64,000 bases of DNA from Cystobacterineae bacterium (GCA_009781495.1 WQYA01000002.1:1-64000), one strand, 5' to 3'; numbered from the stretch's first letter, positions 49,126 to 58,737 are shown. Notes: a model not told the origin generated them from the sequence alone. Program-made: numbers and translations.

Positions 49126-50243
49126 GCGCCCTCATATTGAAGTCCGCGCAGATTGTGGACCCCGCCAACAACAGGAATACGGTTGGGGACATTTATATTG
49201 AGAATGGCCTTATTACCAGCACCCCCCCCTCAGGCGCCGAAGTATGGGACTTAGCGGGCCACTGCCTAGCGCCCGGTTTTATAGACTTACGTTGCACGGT
49301 ACGCAGCCGGGAGGATTTAAATTTAGCCCTAGAGCAAGGCTACACCACCCTGTTTTGTCCGCAGAAGCCGCCGGAGGAGGTTTTGTTTTCAGGGGCCCCC
49401 AAGTGTATTCCCCTAGGGCCGCTAACACAGGGGAGGGGGGGCAAAGAGTTAGCCGGCATAGGCTTAGGGGCAGGGGCACATATATTATTTGACGGCAACC
49501 AACCCATAGGGAATGCGGGGCTGATGCGCAGGGCCATGCAATATGCTGCCGAGTTGAATGCGGTGGTGATGGTACACGCCGAAGACAAGACGCTTTCGGG
49601 CAAAGGGGTATTGGGTGAAGGGGCCGTGGCCTTAGCCTGGGGGATTCCCTGCGTACCGGCCTCAGCGGAGGCGACGGTGGTAGCGAGGGATTTGCTTTTA
49701 TTAGAGGAGGCGGGGGGGCATCTACATTTTGCGCATTTGAGTTGCAAGCGCAGCGTGCAGTTGGTTGAGGAAGCCAAGCGCAGGGGCTTGTCCGTAACGG
49801 CCGACGTATCGCCCCTACATTTGAATGCGTGGGACGCGAAGGCAGCGCCCTATTCCCCGCTTGCCCGGGTATGGCCCCCTTTGAGGACGGAGGAGGACAG
49901 TTGTGCGCTCCGCGAGGGGTTGAAGTGTGGGAGCATAGACGCCCTTGCTTCGGACCATTGCCGGCGTACGAAGGACGAGGTGGAGGAGCCTTTCGAGCTT
50001 TGTATGCCTGGGGGTGAAAGTTTAAATGCGGTATGGCCGACGTTATGGGCCATGGACATGCCGCTTTTGGACAAAATAGCGCGTGTCACTTCAGGCCCTG
50101 CACGTGCGTTAAGGCTAGCGTGGGGGGGTCATTTAGGCGAAGGGGCATTAGCGGATGCGGTTATTATAGACTTAAAGACGGGGCACATTTTAAAGACGCT
50201 GGTGGATGGGCGTATTTGTTTTTCGCGAGGAGCAACGTTGTGA
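49122..50243 (+). CDS. pyrC: Dihydroorotase-like protein PyrC' (probably inactive)
   Basis: 373 residues of the dihydroorotase fold (AGHCLAPGFIDL, VHAEDKTLSG, FAHLSCKRS, ASDHCRRTKDEVEEPF, LVDGRICFSRG). In active enzymes GFIDLHxHxR carries two zinc-binding His; here it reads GFIDLRCTVR (R57, T59). Other ligand regions are also altered. This matches the PyrC' type described in Pseudomonas, an inactive dihydroorotase that forms the class A ATCase complex with PyrB. A separate active pyrC is then required elsewhere. It overlaps both neighbours (ATGA, GTGA). Confidence 0.88.
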   Translation: MSALILKSAQIVDPANNRNTVGDIYIENGLITSTPPSGAEVWDLAGHCLAPGFIDLRCTVRSREDLNLALEQGYTTLFCPQKPPEEVLFSGAPKCIPLGPLTQGRGGKELAGIGLGAGAHILFDGNQPIGNAGLMRRAMQYAAELNAVVMVHAEDKTLSGKGVLGEGAVALAWGIPCVPASAEATVVARDLLLLEEAGGHLHFAHLSCKRSVQLVEEAKRRGLSVTADVSPLHLNAWDAKAAPYSPLARVWPPLRTEEDSCALREGLKCGSIDALASDHCRRTKDEVEEPFELCMPGGESLNAVWPTLWAMDMPLLDKIARVTSGPARALRLAWGGHLGEGALADAVIIDLKTGHILKTLVDGRICFSRGATL

Positions 50244-51325
50244 AGAAAGCCGTATTGGTTTTAGCGGATGGCGCCATATTCCATGGCAGCTCATTTGGGG
50301 CGCAGGGTGAGGTGGTAGGCGAGGTGGTTTTTAACACCTCCATGTTTGGCTACCAGGAGTTGATAACCCACCCCAGTTTGGCCGGACAAATTTTGGTTTT
50401 TTCCTACCCTCACATAGGGAGTGTGGGGATGAATGCGGAGAATGTCGAGTCTGACAAGCCGCATGCCATTGGCCTTGCATTGAGTGAACTCACGCAGGCT
50501 TCCAACTGGAAGGCCAAGGAGTCGCTGGAGAGTTATGTAGAGCGTTGGGGCATAGCGGGGGTATGTGACTTAGACACCCGGCGTCTGCTCACCCACCTGC
50601 GCAAGCATGGCTGTCAACCGGGGGTCCTCTCTTCGGAGACTTTGTCGACGCAGGCGCTCATTGACAGGGCGCGTTGGACGAAGCCCTATGAGGATGTGGA
50701 TTTGGTAGCGACGGTGACAACGAAGAATGTCTATTCCTACCCTACGGAGGTAGAGGGACAGGGGGGGGGCTGGCACGTGGTGGTGGTGGACTTTGGTGTT
50801 AGCCGCAGCATATTGAATACGCTTGTGGCATTGGGGGCAAGGGTGAGCGTTGTTCCTGCCGGCACTTCGGCTGAGGCCATATTGGAGATGAAGCCGCAAG
50901 GCATTTTTTTAAGCAATGGCCCGGGGAGTCCGAATGCGGTGGAGGGGGCAAGCCGGACGGTAGCCTCTTTGCTAGGGAGGGTACCTTTAGCGGGCATAGG
51001 TTTAGGCTATCAAATGTTAGCCCTAGCCTTAGGGCTAAGGGTAGTGAAGATGAAGATGGGGCACCGTGGGGCCAACCAAGCAGTACGTTTCTTAGAGACG
51101 GGGCATATAGAAATTACCGCACAACACCATGGGTTTGAGGTGGAGATGCCCAAGGCCAAAGGGGACATAGAGGTGAGTTATTGCAATGTGAATGATGGCA
51201 GCCTTGAAGGAATTCAGTTGCCAGGACTCAAGGCAGCAGGCATACAATTCCAGCCTTCGGGTGCGGCACATTTACATCCCTTCTATCAAAAGTTTGCCCG
51301 TTGGTCGGACAACAGCATGTTATGA
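50240..51325 (+). CDS. carA: Carbamoyl-phosphate synthase small subunit without glutaminase triad
   Basis: 361 residues from GTG 50240. The CarA fold is clear (FNTSMFGYQELITHPSLAGQ, AGVCDLDTRRLL, LSNGPGSP, EITAQHHGF). The glutaminase site is lost: GICLGHQ reads GIGLGYQ (nucleophile Cys to Gly254, His to Tyr257) and QFHPEA reads QFQPSG (His to Gln338, Glu to Ser340). It cannot hydrolyse glutamine by the usual mechanism. It may only support CarB with free ammonia, as in CPS-I, or have another role. No carB is in the window. The stop overlaps the next start (ATGA). Confidence 0.9.
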   Translation: MKKAVLVLADGAIFHGSSFGAQGEVVGEVVFNTSMFGYQELITHPSLAGQILVFSYPHIGSVGMNAENVESDKPHAIGLALSELTQASNWKAKESLESYVERWGIAGVCDLDTRRLLTHLRKHGCQPGVLSSETLSTQALIDRARWTKPYEDVDLVATVTTKNVYSYPTEVEGQGGGWHVVVVDFGVSRSILNTLVALGARVSVVPAGTSAEAILEMKPQGIFLSNGPGSPNAVEGASRTVASLLGRVPLAGIGLGYQMLALALGLRVVKMKMGHRGANQAVRFLETGHIEITAQHHGFEVEMPKAKGDIEVSYCNVNDGSLEGIQLPGLKAAGIQFQPSGAAHLHPFYQKFARWSDNSML

Positions 51326-51969
51326 ACAGCCACTACCAGCAGCCGTTTGAGGAACTGATTGCGTGGGCCATTCCGGATTCCAGCAATGTGGATTTGTTGG
51401 AAGCGAAGGCCCAATACATGAAGGTGGTGGGAGACTTTCATGAAGAGGACAGGTTTTTTGAAAACCACATGACATGTTTTTTGGAATATTTCCTTTTCGA
51501 TCGTCCACGCCCAGCCGACAACAAGACGCCCGCGGTTGCTTTCTATGAGCATTTGTTGCGTACCGCCCCAGACAAAGCGGAAGAAGCGCGTTGTTTCACA
51601 GAGACGGTGCATGGCCTTTTTGAAGTGGGCAAATGCAAGGCGCACCGCATTGTTTTGAGGGAGTTGTTTTCTGAAGCCGATTTTGAAGTTACAGAGCGCC
51701 GCTCCATATTGGGTTTAAACAGGAAGGATATTTTAGAGGCGAGGCTGATACCTTTTGATGGGAATTTGCTTTTTTCCCAGAGTTTTCTCATGCACCCCTC
51801 TGAGGTAGCGGATGCCATTCGAAAGGAAGCGAAGCGTTGGAAGAAGGAGGAGCCGCAGCGTCACCCTCGGGAGTTAACGTGGGAGTGTGCACGGCGGTTA
51901 TTGAGGCTTGGCCGCTATCAGCAAATAGATCCGCAACGTGTTTATGATTTTGAGTTAACAGGGAACTAA
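51322..51969 (+). CDS. Conserved-looking protein of unknown function
   Basis: 215 residues, coupled to carA by ATGA. It is helical and acidic, with FHEEDRFFENHMTCFLEYFLFDRP (~32-53 region) and several conserved-looking aromatic residues but no motif I can name. No signal peptide. The operon position may be historic rather than functional. Confidence 0.7.
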   Translation: MNSHYQQPFEELIAWAIPDSSNVDLLEAKAQYMKVVGDFHEEDRFFENHMTCFLEYFLFDRPRPADNKTPAVAFYEHLLRTAPDKAEEARCFTETVHGLFEVGKCKAHRIVLRELFSEADFEVTERRSILGLNRKDILEARLIPFDGNLLFSQSFLMHPSEVADAIRKEAKRWKKEEPQRHPRELTWECARRLLRLGRYQQIDPQRVYDFELTGN

Positions 51970-52122
51970 ACCCAAGGAGGCGAGGGGGGTTGGAGGGGGC
52001 GGGTTATTTCCCATGTTTCAGGAGGAGCCGGGGTTATTTTTGAATAACAAAGCCTACAAAATGCCATGGGGTGCTTGGACACGAGAGGGAGCTTGCTGCA
52101 TGTTGAGGCGAGGTAGGCTCCC

Positions 52123-52857
52123 ATGAGGATAGGCATTCTTTCGGATGTACATTCCAATTTAGAGGCTTTGGTTGCCGTCCTCAGGAGGGCTGAGGCGTTG
52201 AAAATAGATCGCCTCATTTCTCTGGGGGATGTGGTGGGCTATGGCGCTTCTCCTGAAGAGTGCTGTCATTTGATTCGAAGCAACACAGAGTTGACGTTGT
52301 TGGGCAACCACGATGCTGCCGTGGTTGGAAGGATGGACTATTCCTATTATTATGGCGCGGCCCGGCAGGTATTGGATTGGACAGCGGGGGTTTTGAGTGA
52401 AGACAATTTCAGGTGGCTGTCCGGCCTTCCCTATACCTACCGCTATGGGGAGGGGGTATTGTGCTCCCACGGTGCGCCATTTGAGCCTCAGGCCTATGAA
52501 TATGTTTTTTCTGCGGACCAAATTTCCCACCTATTGCCCGAAGTTTTGGCCTTGCCGCGCCTGTCTTTTGTAGGCCACAGTCATTTGTGCAAAGTGTTTA
52601 GAGTGCTTGGTGGAGAAGTGACAGAGCGGCGTGAGGCGGCTTTTGAATTGGAGCCCACGGCGCACTATTTAATTTCCGTAGGCTCCGTAGGCCAGCCGCG
52701 CGACTATGACAACCGTGCCTGCTTTGTGGTGTTGGATGAGGCTGCGCAAAGCATAGAGTTTGTGCGTGTTGAATATGACATTGCGACAGCGGCGCAAAAA
52801 ATTCTGGATGCCTCTTTGGCATTCAGTTTTGCCAACCGTCTTGCATTGGGGATTTGA
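52123..52857 (+). CDS. Calcineurin-like metallophosphoesterase
   Basis: 244 residues. All metal motifs are present: ILSDVHSNLEAL (DxH), SLGDVVGYG, LLGNHDA, CSHGAP and FVGHSHL. It resembles YfcE/diadenosine tetraphosphatase-like bacterial phosphodiesterases with unknown substrate. Start ATG 52123. The psd gene follows after 3 bp, suggesting cotranscription. Confidence 0.88.
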   Translation: MRIGILSDVHSNLEALVAVLRRAEALKIDRLISLGDVVGYGASPEECCHLIRSNTELTLLGNHDAAVVGRMDYSYYYGAARQVLDWTAGVLSEDNFRWLSGLPYTYRYGEGVLCSHGAPFEPQAYEYVFSADQISHLLPEVLALPRLSFVGHSHLCKVFRVLGGEVTERREAAFELEPTAHYLISVGSVGQPRDYDNRACFVVLDEAAQSIEFVRVEYDIATAAQKILDASLAFSFANRLALGI

Positions 52858-52860
52858 CGG

Positions 52861-53706
52861 ATGAAAGAGCAGGCTTTTTTGACGTTGATGCGTTTGTTGC
52901 CCAAGTCCACGTTGTCTTCCTGTGTGGGCCGGCTGGTGAACGCGAAGCTTCCCCGGTGGATGCACCAAAGAAGCATGGCTGCCTTTGCGAAGAAATATGC
53001 CATCAACCTGGACGAAGCGGAAAAGCCCCTGGCAGACTATGCAAACTTTGCTGAATTTTTTTCGCGCAAATTGAAGCCGGGTACGCGCCCCGTGGATACG
53101 GGCGAGGCGTCCATGATAAGCCCGGTGGATGGCCGTATTTCCCAATGGGGGGGGGTGGAAGGCGACAAATGTCTTCAGGCGAAGGGGGTTTGGTTTTCAC
53201 TACCGCAGCTTTTAGGGTGTGAGGGTGCGGGGCGTTGTTTTAGCGGCGGGAATTTTATAACCCTCTATTTGTCCCCCCGCGACTACCACCGCATTCACGC
53301 GCCGATGGATGGGGAAGTTGCAAGTGTACACTATTTGCCCGGCCAATTTTGGCCCGTACACCCCATTGCCGTTAGGAATAAGAAAGCCCTCTATTCCATG
53401 AACGAGCGTTTGTTTGTGAGGATGCAAACGCGGATTGGAAAGGTGGCCATTGTTGCGGTGGGCGCCACTTGTGTTGGAAGGATTGTGACGGCTTTTGACG
53501 GAGGGCATGCCACGCATGAGGGGAAGGAAACCTATACGAAGCACTATGCTTCGCCTTTACCGGTGAAGAAGGGTGAGGAGCTGATGCGTTTTGAAATGGG
53601 CTCCACCGTCATTTTGTTGTTTGAGCCGAACAAGGTGTGTTTGGAGGAGGGTTTGCAGGCGGAGGATGTTGTGAAGATGGGGCAAAAAATAGGAAGCATG
53701 TTGTGA
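52861..53706 (+). CDS. psd: Phosphatidylserine decarboxylase
   Basis: 281 residues. Phosphatidylethanolamine is made by this pyruvoyl enzyme. Self-cleavage occurs at the Ser of the GST motif, seen as FEMGSTVILLFE near the C-terminus; the DPRDYHRxH motif is SPRDYHRIHAP. It lies in the chain metallophosphoesterase-psd-hisS-miaA; the stop overlaps the hisS start (GTGA). Confidence 0.93.
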   Translation: MKEQAFLTLMRLLPKSTLSSCVGRLVNAKLPRWMHQRSMAAFAKKYAINLDEAEKPLADYANFAEFFSRKLKPGTRPVDTGEASMISPVDGRISQWGGVEGDKCLQAKGVWFSLPQLLGCEGAGRCFSGGNFITLYLSPRDYHRIHAPMDGEVASVHYLPGQFWPVHPIAVRNKKALYSMNERLFVRMQTRIGKVAIVAVGATCVGRIVTAFDGGHATHEGKETYTKHYASPLPVKKGEELMRFEMGSTVILLFEPNKVCLEEGLQAEDVVKMGQKIGSML

Positions 53707-54953
53707 AGCAAAAGTTTTGCAGTTTGCGAGGCATGAGTGACATTCTCCCTTCGGACATTGCCGCATGGCAACGCCTGGAGGCGACGGCGCGCGAAGTATT
53801 TGGGGTATTTGGTTTTAACGAAATACGGACGCCGATTGCGGAGGAGACGGCCCTATTTGAGCGGGGAGTAGGGGAGGATACCGAGGTAATAGGCAAGGAG
53901 ATGTACAGCTTTTTAGACAAGGGTGAGCGCAACATCAGCCTGCGTCCGGAAGGCACGGCCTCAGCCGCCCGCTGCTACATAGAGCACGCTGTCCACCAAC
54001 GCGAGCCCGTCAGCAAGTGGTTTTATATAGGCCCCATGTTTCGCTATGAGCGCATGAAGACGGGCCGCTACCGCCAATTTCACCAGCTGGGCGCAGAGGC
54101 CTTTGGCATTGCAGAGCCCCAGCAGGATGCGGAACTCATTCAGTTGGCTTTGGCGTTTTTGCAGAAACTGGGCATTGCGCAGGTGCGGCTTGAGTTGAAC
54201 TCGCTGGGCAATGCGGATTGTCGCCGACGTTTTTCCGAAAAAACCCATGCCTATTTTTCAAACCACCGTCATGTGCTGTCAGCGGATTTGCAAAAGACAT
54301 TGGACAAAAACCCCCTGCGTCTGCTGGACAGCAAGGAGGAGGTGATGGCGCCACTCATTGCGTCGGCCCCCCTTTTGCTGGAGCATTTGGATGAGGCTTC
54401 GCGCGAGCACTTTGAAGAGTTGCAGAGGCTTTTGCGGCTTTCCGACATAGACTTTGTTTTGAACCCGCGCCTCGTACGCGGTCTGGACTATTATTCCCGT
54501 ACCGCTTTTGAAATAATAGCCGACTCTCCCCTGTTAGGGACGGCCGGCACGGTATGCGGCGGGGGGCGTTATGACGGGCTTATGGAGCAACTGGGGGGGC
54601 CTTCCACCCCGGCGGTAGGTTTTGCAATGGGGTTAGAGCGCCTCTGTCTCCTCATGGGGGCCGATGCGAAGCCGGGCTTTGAGGGGCCGCTGCTGTTTTT
54701 GGCCGACGCGGGGGCGGGGGACGAGGTTTGGAAGTTGCTTTTACGCCTGCGCAAAGCGGGTTTGGTGGTGGAGGCGGATTTGCGGGGCGGCTCCGTGAAG
54801 AGCCAACTCAAACGCGCCAACAAGTTGAATGCCCAATATTGCCTTGTCCTCGGGGAGGCCGAGTTGCAAACGGGCAAAGCCCAACTCAAGGACATGCGAA
54901 ACAGCACAGAGCGCGAAGTGGTGCTTGCGGAACTTGAGGGAATGTTGCGTTGA
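53703..54953 (+). CDS. hisS: Histidyl-tRNA synthetase
   Basis: 416 residues, near the usual 420. Class II motifs: motif 2 MFRYERMKTGRYRQFHQLG, the HisA-specific RGLDYYSRTAFEI, and motif 3 FAMGLERL. The start is GTG 53703, which gives the usual short N-terminus before SLRGMSDILPSD and overlaps the psd stop. The C-terminal anticodon-binding domain is intact. It overlaps miaA by TTGA. Confidence 0.95.
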   Translation: MKQKFCSLRGMSDILPSDIAAWQRLEATAREVFGVFGFNEIRTPIAEETALFERGVGEDTEVIGKEMYSFLDKGERNISLRPEGTASAARCYIEHAVHQREPVSKWFYIGPMFRYERMKTGRYRQFHQLGAEAFGIAEPQQDAELIQLALAFLQKLGIAQVRLELNSLGNADCRRRFSEKTHAYFSNHRHVLSADLQKTLDKNPLRLLDSKEEVMAPLIASAPLLLEHLDEASREHFEELQRLLRLSDIDFVLNPRLVRGLDYYSRTAFEIIADSPLLGTAGTVCGGGRYDGLMEQLGGPSTPAVGFAMGLERLCLLMGADAKPGFEGPLLFLADAGAGDEVWKLLLRLRKAGLVVEADLRGGSVKSQLKRANKLNAQYCLVLGEAELQTGKAQLKDMRNSTEREVVLAELEGMLR

Positions 54954-55864
54954 AGCCCCGTGCAAGCCCCAGCTTGCTGGTGATTGCGGGCCCCACGGGT
55001 GCAGGCAAAAGCCAACTGGCCACAGAGTTGGCCGAAAGTTTGGGGGCAGAAATTGTGGGAGCCGACTCTCAGCAGGTTTATCGCTATTTTGACATAGGTA
55101 CGGCTAAGCCCTCCCTAGAGTTATGCCATAGGGTACCCCACCACCTTATTTCCTGCTTAGAGCCTACCGAAGAGTGTACCGCAGCGCGCTATGCGGCACT
55201 GGCAGACGAGGCCATTGAAGACATTCATTCACGGGGGAAGCGGGTATTGGTAGTAGGGGGTACAGGCCTCTATTTAAGGGCCTTGCTATATGGCCTAGCC
55301 ACATTCCCGCCGGTGGATGTGTCGCTCCGCAACCGACTGGCGGCATGGGCGAAGGAGGCAGGGGACGAAGCCCTCCACCGTCGTCTCCATGAAATAGACG
55401 CGGCGACGGCTGCGCGTTTGCCCAAGGGCGACAGTTTGCGAATGCTTCGCGCGTTGGAGATTTTTGAGCAGACGGGGAAACCGGCCTCGGAGCATTGGAA
55501 GGAACACCGCTTCCAAGAAGAGAGGTATGCCCACCGTTATTTCGTCCTCTCCCCTGAACGTAGCCGGCTTTATGAAGCCATTAACCAAAGGGTAGAGCAT
55601 ATGTTTAAGCGAGGCCTATTGGCAGAGGTAGAGCGTTTGCTAGGGATGGGGTTTAGGGGGGTTCCGGCGATGAGGAGTGTGGGCTACCGCGAGGCCCTGG
55701 GGGTATTGGACGGCCAACTAAGTGAAGCGAAGGCGCGCCTGTTGGTAGCGCAGAATACGCGCCATTATGCCAAGAGGCAGTTAACTTGGTTTCGCAAGGA
55801 GGGGGGGGCGGAGTGGGTGCCGTTGCCTTGCAGCCCTGAGACTTTGTTACAGCGTTTGGCCTAG
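54950..55864 (+). CDS. miaA: tRNA dimethylallyltransferase MiaA
   Basis: 304 residues, adding the dimethylallyl group to A37 of tRNAs reading UNN codons. P-loop GPTGAGKS (14-21), GADSQQVYRYFDIGTAKP and VGGTGLYLRALLYG are conserved. The start is TTG 54950, overlapping the hisS stop. It is the last gene of the operon. Confidence 0.95.
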   Translation: MKPRASPSLLVIAGPTGAGKSQLATELAESLGAEIVGADSQQVYRYFDIGTAKPSLELCHRVPHHLISCLEPTEECTAARYAALADEAIEDIHSRGKRVLVVGGTGLYLRALLYGLATFPPVDVSLRNRLAAWAKEAGDEALHRRLHEIDAATAARLPKGDSLRMLRALEIFEQTGKPASEHWKEHRFQEERYAHRYFVLSPERSRLYEAINQRVEHMFKRGLLAEVERLLGMGFRGVPAMRSVGYREALGVLDGQLSEAKARLLVAQNTRHYAKRQLTWFRKEGGAEWVPLPCSPETLLQRLA

Positions 55865-55932
55865 ACAGCACCTTGTGGGATGTGAGAAAATACGGACATG
55901 TCGGACGCGAAAAAACCTTTGAGAGAAAGCCC

Positions 55933-57678
55933 ATGAAAGCGCCAAGACGCCTCCCAATTGTTGCCTTACTCGTTTGGGCATCCGCCTGCCATATCTCCAA
56001 CATATGCACATTTGGCAATAACGAGGGCTGTCCTCTTGGCGCTTCGTGCTATGCGGGCGAGAATGCGAAGCTGGGCGATGATGGCATATGCGTTTATGAG
56101 TCGAAGCCCCTCAGCCCGGAGGCAGGGCCTGCCACGCTTCTCGTGGAAATTGTCCCCAGCATCATCAGCTTCTCGCCAATGGAAATGGACGGCGTCTACA
56201 ATGGACGTTCTGCCACCGTGAAGGTTGTGGTTTCCGGGTTTGCCAACCGCACCGACGCAAACAGCGTGCAGCTGGAAATTGGCCATTTGGACAAACCCGC
56301 ATGGTTGTCATTAGGGGGTGAAGAGAGCGAGCCTTCGGACAACAGCATCACCTTTCGTGTGGGCGTTCAATATGGCGGCTCGACATTCACAGAACCCCCG
56401 GGCTCCATTAACCTAAGGCTGAACCATATTCCAGAGGGCTATGGATATGGCAATGAGACTCAAAGCATCCGCGTTGTTGTGGGAGACGGCCAGAAAGCGC
56501 ACCCCATTGGAGTGAACCAGGCCAACGTGGAAGCTTTTAACCTCTATGCAAGGACAAACGGCCTGGCCTTGCACTATCAGCTGATGGAAGACATTGTGTT
56601 GCTTCCGTCTTCTGAGAACGAAGACAACTGGACGGCGATAGGCACGGGTGCTGCTCCCTTCACCGGCAGCTTTGACGGTGAAGGACACACCATTTCTGGC
56701 CTTAGAATCCGCAGCGCCAAAGACTACCAAGGTTTGTTTGGCCACATAGAGGGCAGTGCTGAAATAACCAACCTTGGGCTGATAAACGTCAGTGTTGCCG
56801 CCGCCGAAACCGGCAGCATCAGCTTTGTCGGCGGCCTGGTGGGCGCTAGCAGGGGTACCGTGCGAAACAGCTATGCAACGGGCAATGTCACCGGCACTGG
56901 CACCAACGGCCCTGTCGGCGGCCTGGTGGGCATTAACGGGGGTACCGTGCGAAACAGCTATGCAACGGGCAATGTCACCGGCACTGGCGCCAACAGCTTT
57001 GTTGGTGGCCTGATGGGTCTTAACAGCAATGGTACCGTGCAAAGCAGCTATGCAACGGGCAATGTTACCGTCGCCGATACCGACGACATCAGCTATGTCG
57101 GCGGTCTGGTGGGCGCTAACGGGGGTACCGTGCAAGACAGCTATGCAACGGGCAATGTTACCGCTGTCGACACCAGCGGCATCAGCTGTGTCGGCGGCCT
57201 GGTGGGCGCTAACGGAGAGGGTATCCTGCAAAACAGCTATGCAACGGGCAATGTTACCGCCACCGACACCAGCGGCATCAGCTTTGTCGGCGGCCTGGTG
57301 GGCACGAACGGTCTCATGGAGATCCCTATCGTCGTCTTCGGCACAGTGCAAAACAGTGTAGCGCTCAATGCAAGTGCCGCCGTCAGCGACATAAATGTTG
57401 GGCGTGTCGTGGGGCGCAACACTGACGGCAGCACCCTGTTCAACAACCATGCACGCAGAGGCATGATGCTGAGCCATAACAACGGCACGAATTATACCCC
57501 CACTTCCGGCGCAACCTTGAAGGATGGCGTGAGCACGTCTGAATACGGTGAACAGGGTTTCTGGATAGGCTTGGGTTGGGACTTCAAGGAGCGTTGGGAA
57601 TGGGGCCCCCAAGGCCTGCCCATTTTGCGAAACGTCGGCGGCACGCAAAACCCCACGGTACAACCGCTGGTTCCCTAA
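55933..57678 (+). CDS. GLUG-repeat lipoprotein
   Basis: 581 residues, lipobox ASAC (Cys19). A ~190-residue N-terminal region with an Ig-like portion is followed by about six GLUG-type repeats (residues ~290-480), each with FVGGLVG(A/I)N..GTV(R/Q)NSYATGNV. GLUG arrays form beta-helix-like adhesin stalks on surface proteins. The C-terminus has a short Trp-rich end (LGWDFKERWEWGPQGLPIL). ATG 55933 is preferred, with GAGAGAAAG upstream. The minus-strand ORF 56413-57705 is a shadow of the repeats. Confidence 0.82.
   Translation: MKAPRRLPIVALLVWASACHISNICTFGNNEGCPLGASCYAGENAKLGDDGICVYESKPLSPEAGPATLLVEIVPSIISFSPMEMDGVYNGRSATVKVVVSGFANRTDANSVQLEIGHLDKPAWLSLGGEESEPSDNSITFRVGVQYGGSTFTEPPGSINLRLNHIPEGYGYGNETQSIRVVVGDGQKAHPIGVNQANVEAFNLYARTNGLALHYQLMEDIVLLPSSENEDNWTAIGTGAAPFTGSFDGEGHTISGLRIRSAKDYQGLFGHIEGSAEITNLGLINVSVAAAETGSISFVGGLVGASRGTVRNSYATGNVTGTGTNGPVGGLVGINGGTVRNSYATGNVTGTGANSFVGGLMGLNSNGTVQSSYATGNVTVADTDDISYVGGLVGANGGTVQDSYATGNVTAVDTSGISCVGGLVGANGEGILQNSYATGNVTATDTSGISFVGGLVGTNGLMEIPIVVFGTVQNSVALNASAAVSDINVGRVVGRNTDGSTLFNNHARRGMMLSHNNGTNYTPTSGATLKDGVSTSEYGEQGFWIGLGWDFKERWEWGPQGLPILRNVGGTQNPTVQPLVP
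56840..57300. repeat. Tandem ~66- to 72-bp repeats encoding GLUG units
   Basis: The phrase AACAGCTATGCAACGGGCAATGT recurs about five times with GGCGGCCTGGTGGGC between. The copies are close to identical at DNA level, so recent duplication or gene conversion is likely. Confidence 0.8.
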
Positions 57679-57784
57679 GTTTGGCGGGCAGCGCGGCCAC
57701 CCCACCTGTGCGCTCCAAGGTTCTTAAGCGCCGCATGCGCAGCCGGGAAGAATGTCTTCGCCATAGGCCCCAGCAACACCTGCC

Positions 57785-58540
57785 TTAGCGTCGCATGGCG
57801 CGCATAGCGGAGCGTTTGGTAGCGGCAAAGGGGGACATTTGGGGTGTAGGGGGGGTTTCAAGGCCGAGTTGCCACCAAGCGGGCTCCCAGGTTTTCATTT
57901 TGAGGCGTTTGTCGTTTTGCACGGCATGGAGGGCGGCCTTCAGTTTTTCGTCGGAGGGGTTAGCGGTGGTGGCGCGGGAGAGGACGGCGAGGGCTTTTTG
58001 TTTTTCTTTGAGTTGGAGGAGGCACCAGGCATAGGCGGCCCACATAAGGCCCTCTTTTTTTCCATATTTGACGGCGAGCTCAAAATATTTCTGCATGGTT
58101 TGCAAGTCCTTGGCTTTGAAGGCGATGGCGCCCTGAATGGCGCTTGCATAGAAGTTGCGCACGCCTGCTTTTTGGAGGTGGTTTTTGGCGAGGGTTTCCT
58201 CGCGCAGGGAATAGCGGATCATTCCGAGGAAGCCTTCAATTTCCTTATCAATCATAAACTGCCAACGTCCGAGAGGGCGAGCGGTCTCCATTTTTTGCAA
58301 GGCTTTGTCGACGCGCGCTTTTTGTTCGCGGGGGTTGGTAGGTTGCATGGTTTGCAATTCGGCTTGGACTTCGCTGACGATGGCCTGGAAGCGTTTGGAG
58401 GTACGTCTGGCCAGGAGGATATAGCAGGCGACGAGGAGGATAAGGGAGGGGATAAGGGCGGCCAGCCAGGGGAAGTGAGCGAGGCGTATACCCAAGGCGG
58501 TCAAAAAAGCGACAGCCAAGGAAAGAAGCAGGTTGATCAT
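57785..58540 (-). CDS. Membrane protein with TPR-like C-terminal part
   Basis: 251 residues. Two N-terminal helices (LLLSLAVAFLTALGIRLAHF, LAALIPSLILLVACYILLA) precede a cytoplasmic helical domain with TPR-like pairs (LQTMQKYFELAVKYGKKEGL, LLQLKEKQKALAVLSRATTA). The C-terminal ~45 residues are basic. Family not recognised. It is transcribed towards the GLUG gene, divergent from the tRNA-Leu gene. Confidence 0.72.
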   Translation of the reverse strand: MINLLLSLAVAFLTALGIRLAHFPWLAALIPSLILLVACYILLARRTSKRFQAIVSEVQAELQTMQPTNPREQKARVDKALQKMETARPLGRWQFMIDKEIEGFLGMIRYSLREETLAKNHLQKAGVRNFYASAIQGAIAFKAKDLQTMQKYFELAVKYGKKEGLMWAAYAWCLLQLKEKQKALAVLSRATTANPSDEKLKAALHAVQNDKRLKMKTWEPAWWQLGLETPPTPQMSPFAATKRSAMRAMRR

Positions 58541-58651
58541 AGACGCGAGGATCTATACAAGCTAAGTCCCATGTACAATGGTACAGTGGAGGAGGAGGAG
58601 GTTTTTGAGGGTAGGTTAGCGAGGGCAAGTTTTAAGCAGGTGTAGGAGAAG

Positions 58652-58737
58652 GGCTCTCTGTCGGAATTGGTAGACGAGGCGGACTCAAAATCCGTTGTGG
58701 CTGACACCGCGTCCCGGTTCGAGTCCGGGGAGAGCCA
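58652..58737 (+). tRNA. tRNA-Leu(CAA)
   Basis: 86 nt, class II. Acceptor GGCTCTC/GAGAGCC, anticodon loop CTCAAAA (anticodon CAA), long variable arm (TGTGGCTGACACC), T arm CCCGG-TTCGAGT-CCGGG. The CCA end is not encoded. Confidence 0.93.

Noticed and set aside
56413-57705. 430-residue minus-strand repetitive ORF
   Set aside because: Shadow of the GLUG repeats; the plus strand has the lipobox and the family repeats.
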